Below the pieces are notes generated by a model that was not told where the DNA came from, made no database searches, and saw only the letters and a list, made by a program, of their open reading frames with translations. DNA of 36,063 nucleotides from an uncultured Sporosarcina sp. (GTDB lineage: Bacteria > Bacillota > Bacilli > Bacillales_A > Planococcaceae): the NCBI GenBank assembly GCA_947644645.1, contig CANSAF010000025.1:1-36063 (forward strand), given 5' to 3'. The position numbers were made by a program, and so were the translations under genes. Below, in pieces: positions 8,405-14,670 of the stretch. Numbering within the stretch: position 1 is the first letter of the stretch; each line of letters begins with the position of its first letter.

Positions 8405-8915
8405 TTAGTTTTCTCATTCTATCTACTATAGATTTAACAGACGATGAATTGTTGGTTACTAGCTTACTGGAAGTTAAAGCCTCTGCCCGAATTGTATTTA
8501 CTCCTGTTGGCGGGTTAGGAGTAAATACGGGGGGGATGGGATCCACTACCAACTGAAATACAATTTCTGTGAAATTGTCCATTAAAGTCTCTTCAATTGG
8601 CAAACAACATTCAGAACAGAAGCTTGGGAAATCAGTAATTTCAATACATCCATTTTCAACAGTAATGACACTATCGCAATTTGGACATTTTGCTACAGAA
8701 CGTACATCAAATGTCTTAACGTCCTTATGATGTGTGCAAGTTAAAAACAATCCAATAGCTGTTTCAATATTAATGTTGCAATCAATACTATATTGCAACG
8801 GGTTTAAATAGTTCCAAGTATTTCTTTTTCGTGTCTGTAACCACCATTGCAGCATATCGATATCTGGTTTACTAAATTGATAATTCTTCAAATTCTTTAA
8901 ATGATTTAAAGACAT
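8394..8915 (-). CDS. Winged-helix-like / zinc-ribbon protein
   Basis: Not recognised by name. ATG 8915 is chosen because AAGGAGG lies nine bases upstream; an ACG/ATG extension to 8936 lacks a ribosome site. The N-terminal part (WNYLNPLQYSIDCNINIETA, then a GLFL helix) looks like a small winged-helix segment. Next is a four-cysteine zinc knuckle, CPNC (about residue 77) and CSECC (about residue 102). The last 50 residues are Pro/Thr/Ser-rich. The winged-helix plus zinc-ribbon layout reminds me of the N-terminal part of DUF5939 proteins, from memory only. It overlaps the gene before it by 44 bases and the gene after by 11. Confidence 0.7.
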   Translation of the reverse strand: MSLNHLKNLKNYQFSKPDIDMLQWWLQTRKRNTWNYLNPLQYSIDCNINIETAIGLFLTCTHHKDVKTFDVRSVAKCPNCDSVITVENGCIEITDFPSFCSECCLPIEETLMDNFTEIVFQLVVDPIPPVFTPNPPTGVNTIRAEALTSSKLVTNNSSSVKSIVDRMRKLNGK

Positions 8916-9594
8916 ATTCCTGTACCTCCTTGTCAACGCTTTGATACTCCATGAAAGTTATCAATACAAAATCTTTAAAAATTTCAAGTCTAGTGGGATA
9001 ATCTTCAAAACTAGGTTTGATATCTTTAAAAAGACTTAATTGATTATTGTCTTTTATTTCGTATTTCCAAGTGAGCCAAATCTTATTAAGAATTTTCATT
9101 TCATCAATTGTATCACGAACATCGAAGTATATAGTAGCAATTTCTAATCCGTCAATATCGTTAGGTTGAATATGCGCAGATGCTCCTGTATCGTCAGACA
9201 TCGAAATTTTAGTTACTTTTGCTTTGGGTGGTTCTAAAGGTTCTGAATAGTAATCAAAGTCTTCCAAAGTAAGTATTCTTTCGATTAGTTTTTTGTATCT
9301 GGTAATTATTGTGTTAGCTGTATTAGAGTTTTCTTCTATTTTCAATTCTTGGAAAATAGGCTTTTGCGAATTGATAATTATATTGCTTATTTCATTCACC
9401 ATATTATGATAGGGTAGTTCGGCTTTTAGAATAAACTCTTTATACATTTTATACAGTGTTTCCTTAGAAGGCAGCATATTTATATTTAAAACTATTGAGA
9501 ATAACTCTTCCATAATAGATCTTATCTCATTATATATGCTTCTTGTTGTGTAAAAATTTTGCATGTTTTGCTGATTTCTCACTCTTACAATCAT
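8872..9594 (-). CDS. Unknown 240-residue protein of leftward cassette
   Basis: Not recognised. It is helical and charged, with no signal peptide or membrane segment. A more beta-rich middle around residues 125-160 (SMSDDTGASAHIQPND, then EIATIYFDV) lies between two helical parts. No catalytic motif is evident. No good ribosome site precedes ATG 9594; the internal ATG at 9564 is an alternative. It shares 44 bases with the following zinc-ribbon gene and lies 39 bases after the previous gene, so the four genes look like one operon. The codon and base usage is AT-rich compared with the late phage genes, which fits an acquired cassette. Confidence 0.65.
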   Translation of the reverse strand: MIVRVRNQQNMQNFYTTRSIYNEIRSIMEELFSIVLNINMLPSKETLYKMYKEFILKAELPYHNMVNEISNIIINSQKPIFQELKIEENSNTANTIITRYKKLIERILTLEDFDYYSEPLEPPKAKVTKISMSDDTGASAHIQPNDIDGLEIATIYFDVRDTIDEMKILNKIWLTWKYEIKDNNQLSLFKDIKPSFEDYPTRLEIFKDFVLITFMEYQSVDKEVQEYVFKSFKEFEELSI

Positions 9595-9633
9595 ATAATC
9601 ATCTTTTACATTTAAATCAACCCAGACGTAATT

Positions 9634-10077
9634 TTAAAGGTAATTGTTGGTATTGTCTTTTCGATTTATTTTTTTGAATACACATAACTCAATATTTTCT
9701 ATTTCTTTTTTATTCATACTGTATTCTAGGTATAAAACTTGATTATTTTTTGGTTCTTCTTCAAGTAAATTATTAAAAGGTTCTGAAGGCAAACCCTTGG
9801 AAGTTAATTTTTGTTTTACCGTTTTTAAATTCTTTAAAATCGATTTGTTTGTTATGCCTAGATGGGTGTAAAAGATTTGTTTGTTTTTATTGAATTTTAG
9901 TTCATTTATTAAAAAACTTTCGAAGAGTTTTCTTTCAGTAGGAATTGTAAGTAAACTTTCAATTCTTTCGATTAATTCTGAAGTGGTCCCTGAGGTAGAA
10001 CGTCCTCTAATTCTAAGGAAATCTTCGTAGTTTTTATTAAATAGACTGTCTGAAATAGGTTCGCAGATATTTCCCAT
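9634..10077 (-). CDS. SAP-motif-like protein, first gene of leftward cassette
   Basis: Residues about 16-42 (EDFLRIRGRSTSGTTSELIER) resemble the SAP DNA-binding motif, whose core is a Leu-rich helix, a Gly, T/S-G-x-K/T, and a second ELI-x-R-L helix. The remaining 100 residues are Lys/Asn-rich and not recognised. A GTGAGGG ribosome site lies seven bases before the ATG. It is the first gene of the four-gene leftward group; a promoter must lie within the AT-rich 10078-10200 region but I cannot place one. DNA binding is inferred from the short motif only. Confidence 0.65.
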   Translation of the reverse strand: MGNICEPISDSLFNKNYEDFLRIRGRSTSGTTSELIERIESLLTIPTERKLFESFLINELKFNKNKQIFYTHLGITNKSILKNLKTVKQKLTSKGLPSEPFNNLLEEEPKNNQVLYLEYSMNKKEIENIELCVFKKINRKDNTNNYL

Positions 10078-10200
10078 TTTTAATCCCTCACATTTGTTTC
10101 ATCGCTTCAACATCTTTTCATACGATTGAAATATAATTACCTCTCACAAGTTCAACCATCTTTGTCCCATCGTCGATTGGAAAGCAGGATGATTGGATGA

Positions 10201-10235
10201 CATGCCGTTTCTTTTTAATATTTAAAAAAGGCATG
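10201..10235 (-). terminator. Possible hairpin after the lipoprotein gene
   Basis: CATGCC pairs with GGCATG, and the A/T-rich interior also folds. In the leftward direction no clear T-run follows, so termination is uncertain. It lies 34 bases beyond the lipoprotein stop and before the four-gene cassette. Confidence 0.35.
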
Positions 10236-10268
10236 CCGGAAAAATGCACACCTTTTAACTTACGGGAT

Positions 10269-10790
10269 TTAGTTAACCTCAACCTCAAAAACAGCTGCTT
10301 TATCGAATGAAACGATTGGTGCGTAGTGGATTTCGATTGTTCCTAATGCTTCAATTCCGTGTGCTTCAACACCTTGAACCTTCTTACCTGAAGCAAGAGC
10401 ACCCATCGAATTGTCTAATGGGTAAGTGTCCATTTGGTTTCCATCTGCATCATACACTGTAATGTCCATTCCATAAGATAAGTCGTTATCACTTAAATTT
10501 TCTAACTCATATTCAATGACAATAACTGCTGCTGGGTCAGTATCGGCAAACTCATTTCTTTCATCAGTTGTTGTTACTGATTTTAAAGTAAATTTTGCAT
10601 CTTTAAATTCAGCAGTATCTCCGACAGCAAATGTCTCATTCTTTGTTTCTTCTGCTTGATCTTGCTCTTTGCTAACGTCTTCTTGATCAGTATCGGTGCT
10701 GCCATTGGATTTTTTAGGCTCATCTCCACATGCTGCCAACCCTAATACAAGCGCCCCACCTAGTAAAATTGAACCGAACTTCTTAATCAT
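10269..10790 (-). CDS. DUF4352-like surface lipoprotein
   Basis: Predicted lipoprotein exported and anchored on the outer face of the membrane. ATG 10790 (MIKKFGSILLGGALVLGLAAC) has GGAGG eight bases upstream. The hydrophobic signal ends in a lipobox, LAAC, with the lipidated Cys at about residue 21. A Glu/Asp/Lys/Ser-rich linker leads to a beta-rich domain starting FAVGDTAEFKDAKFTLKSV and containing VIEYELENLSDNDLS, the pattern of the DUF4352 immunoglobulin-like fold. Lysogen-expressed lipoproteins of similar location (for example Ltp of Streptococcus phage TP-J34) block DNA entry of related phages, so superinfection exclusion is plausible but unproven. Confidence 0.8.
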   Translation of the reverse strand: MIKKFGSILLGGALVLGLAACGDEPKKSNGSTDTDQEDVSKEQDQAEETKNETFAVGDTAEFKDAKFTLKSVTTTDERNEFADTDPAAVIVIEYELENLSDNDLSYGMDITVYDADGNQMDTYPLDNSMGALASGKKVQGVEAHGIEALGTIEIHYAPIVSFDKAAVFEVEVN

Positions 10791-10849
10791 TTTACATCCC
10801 TCCAATATTTTGATTATAAAGAAATAGTTTTATGTACCTACTTCTAGTA

Positions 10850-10880
10850 TATAAATTAACACGACTCTTAAAAGTCGTGC
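10850..10880 (-). terminator. Terminator of the repressor gene
   Basis: CACGACT and AGTCGTG form a seven-base stem (10860-10866 / 10873-10879). In the leftward direction it is followed by TTAATTTATAT. It lies four bases beyond the repressor stop and separates the repressor from the lipoprotein gene. Confidence 0.65.
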
Positions 10881-10883
10881 AAT

Positions 10884-11231
10884 TTACTTTTTATTCTTTT
10901 TAATAATTTCCCACATTTGTTTCAGTGCTTGTAAATCTTCTTCTTCAGAATTTGGCAACTCCTTGTACCATCTTTCTAACTCTGGATCATTGGCGAAGGA
11001 CTGGAATTCTTCTTCCTCCGACATGTTTGGCGTGGTAGATCGGCCAAGTAAATAGTCAGTAGTTACTTCAAAGTAATCAGCAAATTTTTTTAATGTATCG
11101 TAATCGGGTTGTCGAAATCCTCGTTCATAGTTTGAAACGTTTTGATTTGGAATCCCCATACGTTCTGCGAATTCGGTTTGCTTTAAACCTTTTCTTTCTC
11201 GCAATGCACGAAGTCTATCTCCTAAATGCAT
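10884..11231 (-). CDS. XRE-family lysogeny repressor (CI/ImmR-like)
   Basis: DNA-binding protein expected to hold the phage dormant. The N-terminal helix-turn-helix spans about residues 4-60 (LKQTEFAERMGIPNQNVSNY with the usual YERGFRQPD turn). A linker of Ser/Glu and a short acidic helical C-terminus ending EIIKKNKK follow. At 115 residues it is of ImmR type, lacking the S24 peptidase domain of SOS-cleaved repressors, which fits control by the ImmA-type protease encoded nearby. ATG 11231 has GAGGAG eight bases upstream; the GTG at 11240 touches that site. It is divergent from the Cro-like gene across an operator region. Confidence 0.88.
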   Translation of the reverse strand: MHLGDRLRALRERKGLKQTEFAERMGIPNQNVSNYERGFRQPDYDTLKKFADYFEVTTDYLLGRSTTPNMSEEEEFQSFANDPELERWYKELPNSEEEDLQALKQMWEIIKKNKK

Positions 11232-11246
11232 TAAATTCACTCCTCA

Positions 11247-11364
11247 TATACATATTGTATATCAATCTTCAATATGAAAAAGTAAAATATACTAAAAGTT
11301 TATAAAAAACCTTGACTTATACGAAATGAAGATTTATAGTTAGGTTAAGTTCTTCGAATCGTAT
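11247..11364. promoter_or_regulatory. Repressor/Cro divergent operator region
   Basis: Several dyads crowd this gap. TATACA-TAT-TGTATA is a perfect palindrome at 11247-11261 just upstream of the repressor start. CATATTG (11251-11257) pairs with CAATATG (11270-11276). ATACGAAATGAAGAT (11319-11333) and TTCTTCGAATCGTAT (11350-11364) are similar sequences in opposite orientation, one inside the rightward promoter spacer and one just downstream of it. These are the expected places for CI and Cro binding. Confidence 0.6.
11312..11340 (+). promoter_or_regulatory. Rightward early promoter (PR-like)
   Basis: TTGACT at 11312-11317 and TATAGT at 11335-11340 are separated by exactly 17 bases, a good vegetative promoter pointing at the Cro-like gene. 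An operator-like half site lies in the spacer, so repressor binding would exclude RNA polymerase. Confidence 0.8.
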
Positions 11365-11378
11365 ACAAAAGAACTGAG

Positions 11379-11612
11379 GTGATTTCAATTAAAATTCATG
11401 AAAATATTAAATTGATTCGTATAGAGAAGAACATTTCTCAAAAAGATTTAGCAAAAAAACTTGATATTCCATATCAAACTTATAATAACTATGAAAGGGG
11501 TTCGAGAACGCCAAGTCCTGAAACGTTATTAAAGATAGCACAAGGGTTGGATGTATCTATTTCAAAAATTTTTGGAGAAATAATATACGAATCGAAGAAT
11601 GATGTTGTGTGA
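11379..11612 (+). CDS. Cro-like XRE regulator
   Basis: A single helix-turn-helix domain of 77 residues: ENIKLIRIEKNISQKDLAKK, then a recognition helix in PYQTYNNYERGSRTP. It is first in the rightward early transcript and divergent from the repressor, the usual place of Cro. The start is uncertain. GTG 11379 lies inside the best ribosome site (GAGGTG), which points to initiation slightly downstream, possibly at the ATT codon 11388, six bases after that site. Alternatively GTG is used with the weaker AACTGAG. Autoregulation of the 11312 promoter is inferred. Confidence 0.82.
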   Translation: MISIKIHENIKLIRIEKNISQKDLAKKLDIPYQTYNNYERGSRTPSPETLLKIAQGLDVSISKIFGEIIYESKNDVV

Positions 11613-11620
11613 TTTAGACA

Positions 11621-11684
11621 GATTGTATCCGAGTTAATAGCCGATGTGACGGTGGCAACGTTAGGAAATTAAAGGAAGTGAATG
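11621..11684 (+). repeat. Diverged third copy of the early-gene leader
   Basis: AGTTAATAGC, ACGGTGGCAACGTT, AAATT and a GGAAGTGAA ribosome site occur in the same order and spacing as in the two near-identical leaders at 12489 and 12884. It precedes the start codon at 11687 exactly as those precede theirs. Confidence 0.6.
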
Positions 11685-11686
11685 AG

Positions 11687-11929
11687 ATGGAAAAGAAAAC
11701 GGTAAGGGATTATTTAATACAGAAGTTTCCACCGAATGTCGAAAGTAGAGAAGTAGCATTTTCTAAAGCCGGACTATGGAATGAATTTAACTTAGAGGAA
11801 GCTCAACGAATTTCAGACGAAATTATTGAACTCTTTAAAGAAAATGACATGACGTATACAGACGCATACGCCATGTTAGGATTCATTCGATTGGATTTAG
11901 ATTATCGCTCGGAACGAATGAAATTATAG
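11687..11929 (+). CDS. Small early phage protein, unknown
   Basis: Not recognised. About 80 residues, soluble, charged and helical (MEKKTVRDYLIQKFPPN; FNLEEAQRISDEIIELFKEN). ATG 11687 is ten bases after AAAGGA; the GTG at 11678 is too close to it. It sits behind the diverged leader repeat and ends seven bases from the convergent gene at 11937-12440, with the small hairpin GGTGA-AA-TCACC between their stops. Confidence 0.7.
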   Translation: MEKKTVRDYLIQKFPPNVESREVAFSKAGLWNEFNLEEAQRISDEIIELFKENDMTYTDAYAMLGFIRLDLDYRSERMKL

Positions 11930-11936
11930 GGTGAAA

Positions 11937-12440
11937 TCACCTTTCATCTTTCAACTCGACAATGGAGACAACTGCGATTGTTTCACCATCTAGGTTGATG
12001 AATGGTAACTCTAGTTTCCCGTCTAATGACTTGGCATTCAATAGATAAGGGTAAACAGGTGAATCATCTTTTTCAATCTCAGCTAGTCTAACGAGCTTTG
12101 TCAAAGTGTTGAATAACAATGATAAGTTATTAATTTTGGCGAATGGGTTGCCATATGGAAGATTACTCATTTGCATATTGTAAGTTTCCCGGATCTTATG
12201 AAAAACAGCAGTTGCGTTTGAACCAGTTGAATATAACCAACAATTTTCCACATCGCCTGCATCATCAATATAAAATTGCTGAACATCTCCCTTTGAATAG
12301 TTGATAAAATCACCGGTCCAATTGGTACCGTGAACATTGATGACTAATTTTAAATTTTTATCAACAAATGGGAATCGATCTTGTTTAAGCAGCCATTTAA
12401 GTAAATAGTCCATGGCTTGCATCTCTTGAATTGTAAACAT
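11937..12440 (-). CDS. Unknown leftward protein in early region
   Basis: Not recognised. 167 residues, mixed alpha/beta, aromatic-rich, no membrane segment (LVINVHGTNWTGDFINYSKG; SNLPYGNPFAKINN). AGGAGGTGAT gives an excellent ribosome site before ATG 12440. It reads against the early transcript and has a dyad (12455-12480) in its upstream region, so it probably has its own promoter and control, perhaps being expressed in the lysogen as an accessory gene. Confidence 0.7.
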   Translation of the reverse strand: MFTIQEMQAMDYLLKWLLKQDRFPFVDKNLKLVINVHGTNWTGDFINYSKGDVQQFYIDDAGDVENCWLYSTGSNATAVFHKIRETYNMQMSNLPYGNPFAKINNLSLLFNTLTKLVRLAEIEKDDSPVYPYLLNAKSLDGKLELPFINLDGETIAVVSIVELKDER

Positions 12441-12454
12441 ATTATCACCTCCTT

Positions 12455-12480
12455 CTATGAAAATCGTATCACGTTCATAG
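12455..12480. promoter_or_regulatory. Dyad upstream of the leftward unknown gene
   Basis: CTATGAA and TTCATAG are perfect seven-base arms separated by 12 bases. The dyad ends immediately upstream of the ribosome site of the 11937-12440 gene and next to the rightward leader repeat, so it could be an operator for either direction. Confidence 0.45.
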
Positions 12481-12488
12481 AAAGGAAG

Positions 12489-12560
12489 AAAGTTGTAGTT
12501 TGTGTTCTAGTTAATAGCTATTGGAACGGTAGCAACGTTCAATAAATTGGAAGGAGTGAA
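12489..12560 (+). repeat. Duplicated 72-bp leader, copy 1
   Basis: This stretch recurs at 12884-12955 with a single mismatch (TAGTTTGTG against TAGCTTGTG). It contains the palindrome AATAGCTATT, the stem GAACG-GTAGCAA-CGTTC, and an AAGGAG ribosome site. Identity ends exactly before the start codons, so the repeated unit is a 5' leader and not coding sequence. Confidence 0.9.
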
Positions 12561-12564
12561 GAAG

Positions 12565-12753
12565 ATGAAGGAAGTTAAAAAGGAAGCCCCTGCTGTAACA
12601 GAGGCTATCAATACTGCTAGTTGTTCCTCCGATATGCAATGTATTCAGCTGCAATCCCGTGACGGAGTGCTGAGTGATACAGGCGTGATTCGTCTTCATG
12701 TAACGAAGGAATCTGCTCTTCGCGAATCGCAATTTCGTATTCAAAGCTTTTAA
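12565..12753 (+). CDS. Questionable small ORF behind leader copy 1
   Basis: ATG 12565 follows the leader and its AAGGAG site as in copy 2, giving MKEVKKEAPAVTEAINTAS, a plausible protein start. From about base 12617 onward, however, the frame runs antisense to the better-looking leftward ORF 12617-12877, and the residues there do not look like a natural protein. It may be a gene whose 3' part was replaced, or a short peptide extended by chance. Confidence 0.35.
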   Translation: MKEVKKEAPAVTEAINTASCSSDMQCIQLQSRDGVLSDTGVIRLHVTKESALRESQFRIQSF

Positions 12754-12877
12754 TTTCCCATTGGAATTTCTTGTTATAGTCTAACGCGCGAATTTTAGCG
12801 CTTTCCCTATCACTTGAAATTACCCAGATGTGCGCGATTGCTCCGGCAATACTTTCATAGTTTACGTTTTCGGGCAT
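12617..12877 (-). CDS. Small leftward phage protein, unknown
   Basis: An 86-residue frame with natural-looking composition: GAIAHIWVISSDRESAKIRA, then EYEIAIREEQIPSLHEDESR and LRHGIAAEYIAY. It reminds me of small phage/plasmid proteins with an A-H-I-W-V start and an LYxxALxxGIAA end, but I cannot name the family. No ribosome site precedes ATG 12877. It lies, reversed, between the two leader copies, and could have been inserted there or be expressed from the lysogen. Confidence 0.5.
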   Translation of the reverse strand: MPENVNYESIAGAIAHIWVISSDRESAKIRALDYNKKFQWEIKSFEYEIAIREEQIPSLHEDESRLYHSALRHGIAAEYIAYRRNN

Positions 12878-12883
12878 GGGAAT

Positions 12884-12955
12884 AAAGTTGTAGCTTGTGT
12901 TCTAGTTAATAGCTATTGGAACGGTAGCAACGTTCAATAAATTGGAAGGAGTGAA
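12884..12955 (+). repeat. Duplicated 72-bp leader, copy 2
   Basis: 71 of 72 bases match copy 1 at an offset of 395 bases. Its AAGGAG site serves ATG 12960. The strict conservation of the non-coding part suggests recent duplication or selection on the RNA or operator structure. Confidence 0.9.
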
Positions 12956-12959
12956 AGGC

Positions 12960-13127
12960 ATGGGAAAGGCCGCTGAAAATGAAAGAGTACAGAAGCTTTG
13001 GAAAGCACTAAAGAAATATGACATTCATACAGAAGAACAGCTGAACGAAGCGATGAAGGAAATGAAACCTCTTGATATAGGCTGCATGGTTTCGCCAATT
13101 AAAGAAACTGTTGCTGTAGAAGAATAA
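12960..13127 (+). CDS. Small early protein (55 aa) behind leader copy 2
   Basis: Not recognised. ATG 12960 is eight bases after GGAAGGAG from the leader; an upstream in-frame TTG at 12942 lies inside the leader and is unlikely. The protein is helical and charged (MGKAAENERVQKLWKALKKY; TEEQLNEAMKEMKPLDIG) and resembles small anti-repressor-type or regulatory peptides only in size. Confidence 0.65.
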   Translation: MGKAAENERVQKLWKALKKYDIHTEEQLNEAMKEMKPLDIGCMVSPIKETVAVEE

Positions 13128-13259
13128 AGAGGGAAGAGCTACCCAAGTAGCCCGGAGGTTGGTATTACGAAGTAGTGAAAGCGCGGCAGAAACTAGTAAT
13201 CTGTGAGGTTCTTTCTATCTTCTATTTTACTAGAGCTGTAGAGAATTACTGTTCGTATC

Positions 13260-13285
13260 CTGAACATGTTCAGATTTTGAACATT
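13260..13285. promoter_or_regulatory. Operator-like palindrome before the HTH gene
   Basis: CTGAACATGTTCAG is a perfect 14-base palindrome at 13260-13273, followed six bases later by another half site, GAACATT. The GAAC-to-GTTC spacing is two bases, not the four of a LexA box. The site is directly upstream of the ribosome site of the 13303 gene, so autoregulation by that HTH protein is a natural guess. The rest of 13128-13259 holds only short weak stems. Confidence 0.55.
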
Positions 13286-13302
13286 GAGGGGAGGTGAGGA
13301 AT

Positions 13303-13599
13303 TTGAACATCGGTCATATTTTACGGAAAACACGTAAGCAAGCCGATTTAACGCAGGAAGACATGGCTTATTCGATTAACATTTCGCGTAGTAGCATTTC
13401 GAAGATAGAACGCAATGAAATGTCATTGCAAACAGAAGACTTTATCAGATGGATGCAAGTGATTCAATCCAGATTACCAAATACAACAACTATTGAAGCT
13501 GGGATTACTGGAATTACTTTGATCAATGGCGTGGACATTGCGGTGTTGGTAGATATGTTGACTCAGTTTGTTGGGATGTTTATTAAATTTATTTTATAG
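13303..13599 (+). CDS. XRE-family early regulator
   Basis: The N-terminal helix-turn-helix (IGHILRKTRKQADLTQEDMA with SRSSISKIERNEMSLQ) fits the XRE family. The C-terminal 40 residues are hydrophobic (ITLINGVDIAVLVDMLTQFV; GMFIKFIL) and may form an amphipathic or membrane-associated helix, unusual for a simple repressor. I use TTG 13303, behind GGGGAGGTGAGG; GTG 13294 overlaps that site. It is 13 bases upstream of the next gene. Likely a second-tier regulator of early expression. Confidence 0.75.
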   Translation: MNIGHILRKTRKQADLTQEDMAYSINISRSSISKIERNEMSLQTEDFIRWMQVIQSRLPNTTTIEAGITGITLINGVDIAVLVDMLTQFVGMFIKFIL

Positions 13600-13611
13600 G
13601 AGGGTTTTGAA

Positions 13612-13947
13612 ATGAAAAATATTAAAGAATTGGTTGCTTTATCGCAACAAATCAGTGCTGTTATGGATGATATTGGTGAATTTGGTGTAACTGAGGTGTC
13701 AGTCAATTGGAACGGTCGGGCTAGAGTTGTCGTGTCGCCAGAAATGTTTTTCAGTAGCTTCAAAGGATTTAAGATTGAAGTTTTGGAAAATCGTCGCTAC
13801 AAATTCCGTTTATCGAAAATGATTCAGGGTGTCGAGTTTACGGTATTGGTAAATGACTTAAATGGATTGAAAAGTTTAAAACTGGTCGAACGAAATGGTG
13901 TGAGAAAAGGGCATAAAAAAAGCCTACGCGCACTGGCATGCGGGTAA
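13612..13947 (+). CDS. Early phage protein, unknown (111 aa)
   Basis: Not recognised. An N-terminal helix (IKELVALSQQISAVMDDIGE) is followed by a beta-rich half (VSVNWNGRARVVVSPEMFFS) and a basic C-terminus (RNGVRKGHKKSLRALACG). AGGAGG precedes the ATG. Its stop lies about 70 bases before the antirepressor, and the two HTH genes around it suggest a place in the regulatory block. Confidence 0.7.
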   Translation: MKNIKELVALSQQISAVMDDIGEFGVTEVSVNWNGRARVVVSPEMFFSSFKGFKIEVLENRRYKFRLSKMIQGVEFTVLVNDLNGLKSLKLVERNGVRKGHKKSLRALACG

Positions 13948-14018
13948 GCGACTTAAGAAATATGATTATTTCTATTATCGGTGAGAACTCATGAAAAGTC
14001 AAGAAGAGGGTGTGTTAT

Positions 14019-14669
14019 ATGCAAAGTTTATCGGTTGTGGAACATCAAAACGTGCGTGTATTAACAACGGCACAATTAGCTGATGCATTTCATACGAGTG
14101 CAAAAATCGTTGCAAGAAATTTTCAGCGCAATCAAGAGCGCTATACGCCCGGTGAACATTATTTTTCTTTATCCGGTGAGGATTTAAAACAATTTAAAGC
14201 GTCACGTCAAAATGACGCAAGCCTTAAATATGTATCGGTGCTGTATTTATGGACGGAGAAAGGGGCTTGGCTACACGCCAAGTCTCTAAATTCCAATCAA
14301 GCGTGGACAGCCTATCAAATGTTGATTGATTCGTATTACAAAGTAGCCAAATCACTAGAAACAAAGGGTAGCGAAAAGTTGACGTTAACCCTTAATGATT
14401 GGCAGGATGTCAAAAATCGATTGGAGGTTTTGGAATTGCAAATGCAAAATGTAACGCTACATTCGGGAGAGCAAAAACGATTGCGATCTGCAGTAGGTGA
14501 ACGAGTGCATCAGTTGGCAAGACATGAAAAAGGTGCACGTCCAGTTCTGTTTAGAGCAATCTATCGTTCGATACGAGAACGATATCATGTGGAATCATAT
14601 CGCGATGTTAAACAATGTCAGCTCCAAGAAGCTTTATCTTTTGTAGAAAACTGGAAAGGAGATTTCTAA
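14019..14669 (+). CDS. ORF6N/ORF6C-domain antirepressor
   Basis: Phage antirepressor-type DNA-binding protein. The N-terminal ORF6N domain (VRVLTTAQLADAFHTSAKIV; ERYTPGEHYFSLSGEDLK; LWTEKGAWLHAKSLNS) and the C-terminal ORF6C half (SAVGERVHQLARHEKGARPV; LFRAIYRSIRERYHV) are both present. ATG 14019 has AAGAGGG eight bases upstream, preferred over GTG 14010. At 216 residues it is complete. Proteins of this class relieve repression or redirect the lysis/lysogeny choice; the specific partner here is not visible. Confidence 0.88.
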   Translation: MQSLSVVEHQNVRVLTTAQLADAFHTSAKIVARNFQRNQERYTPGEHYFSLSGEDLKQFKASRQNDASLKYVSVLYLWTEKGAWLHAKSLNSNQAWTAYQMLIDSYYKVAKSLETKGSEKLTLTLNDWQDVKNRLEVLELQMQNVTLHSGEQKRLRSAVGERVHQLARHEKGARPVLFRAIYRSIRERYHVESYRDVKQCQLQEALSFVENWKGDF

Positions 14670-14670
14670 A

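Noticed and set aside
12489-12955. CRISPR array or transposon ends for the repeated 72-bp units
   Set aside because: Only two close copies, spaced 395 bases apart, in direct orientation, each ending at a start codon; no array and no transposase.
13260-13273. LexA (SOS) box
   Set aside because: GAAC and GTTC are two bases apart rather than four, so the spacing does not fit Bacillus LexA.
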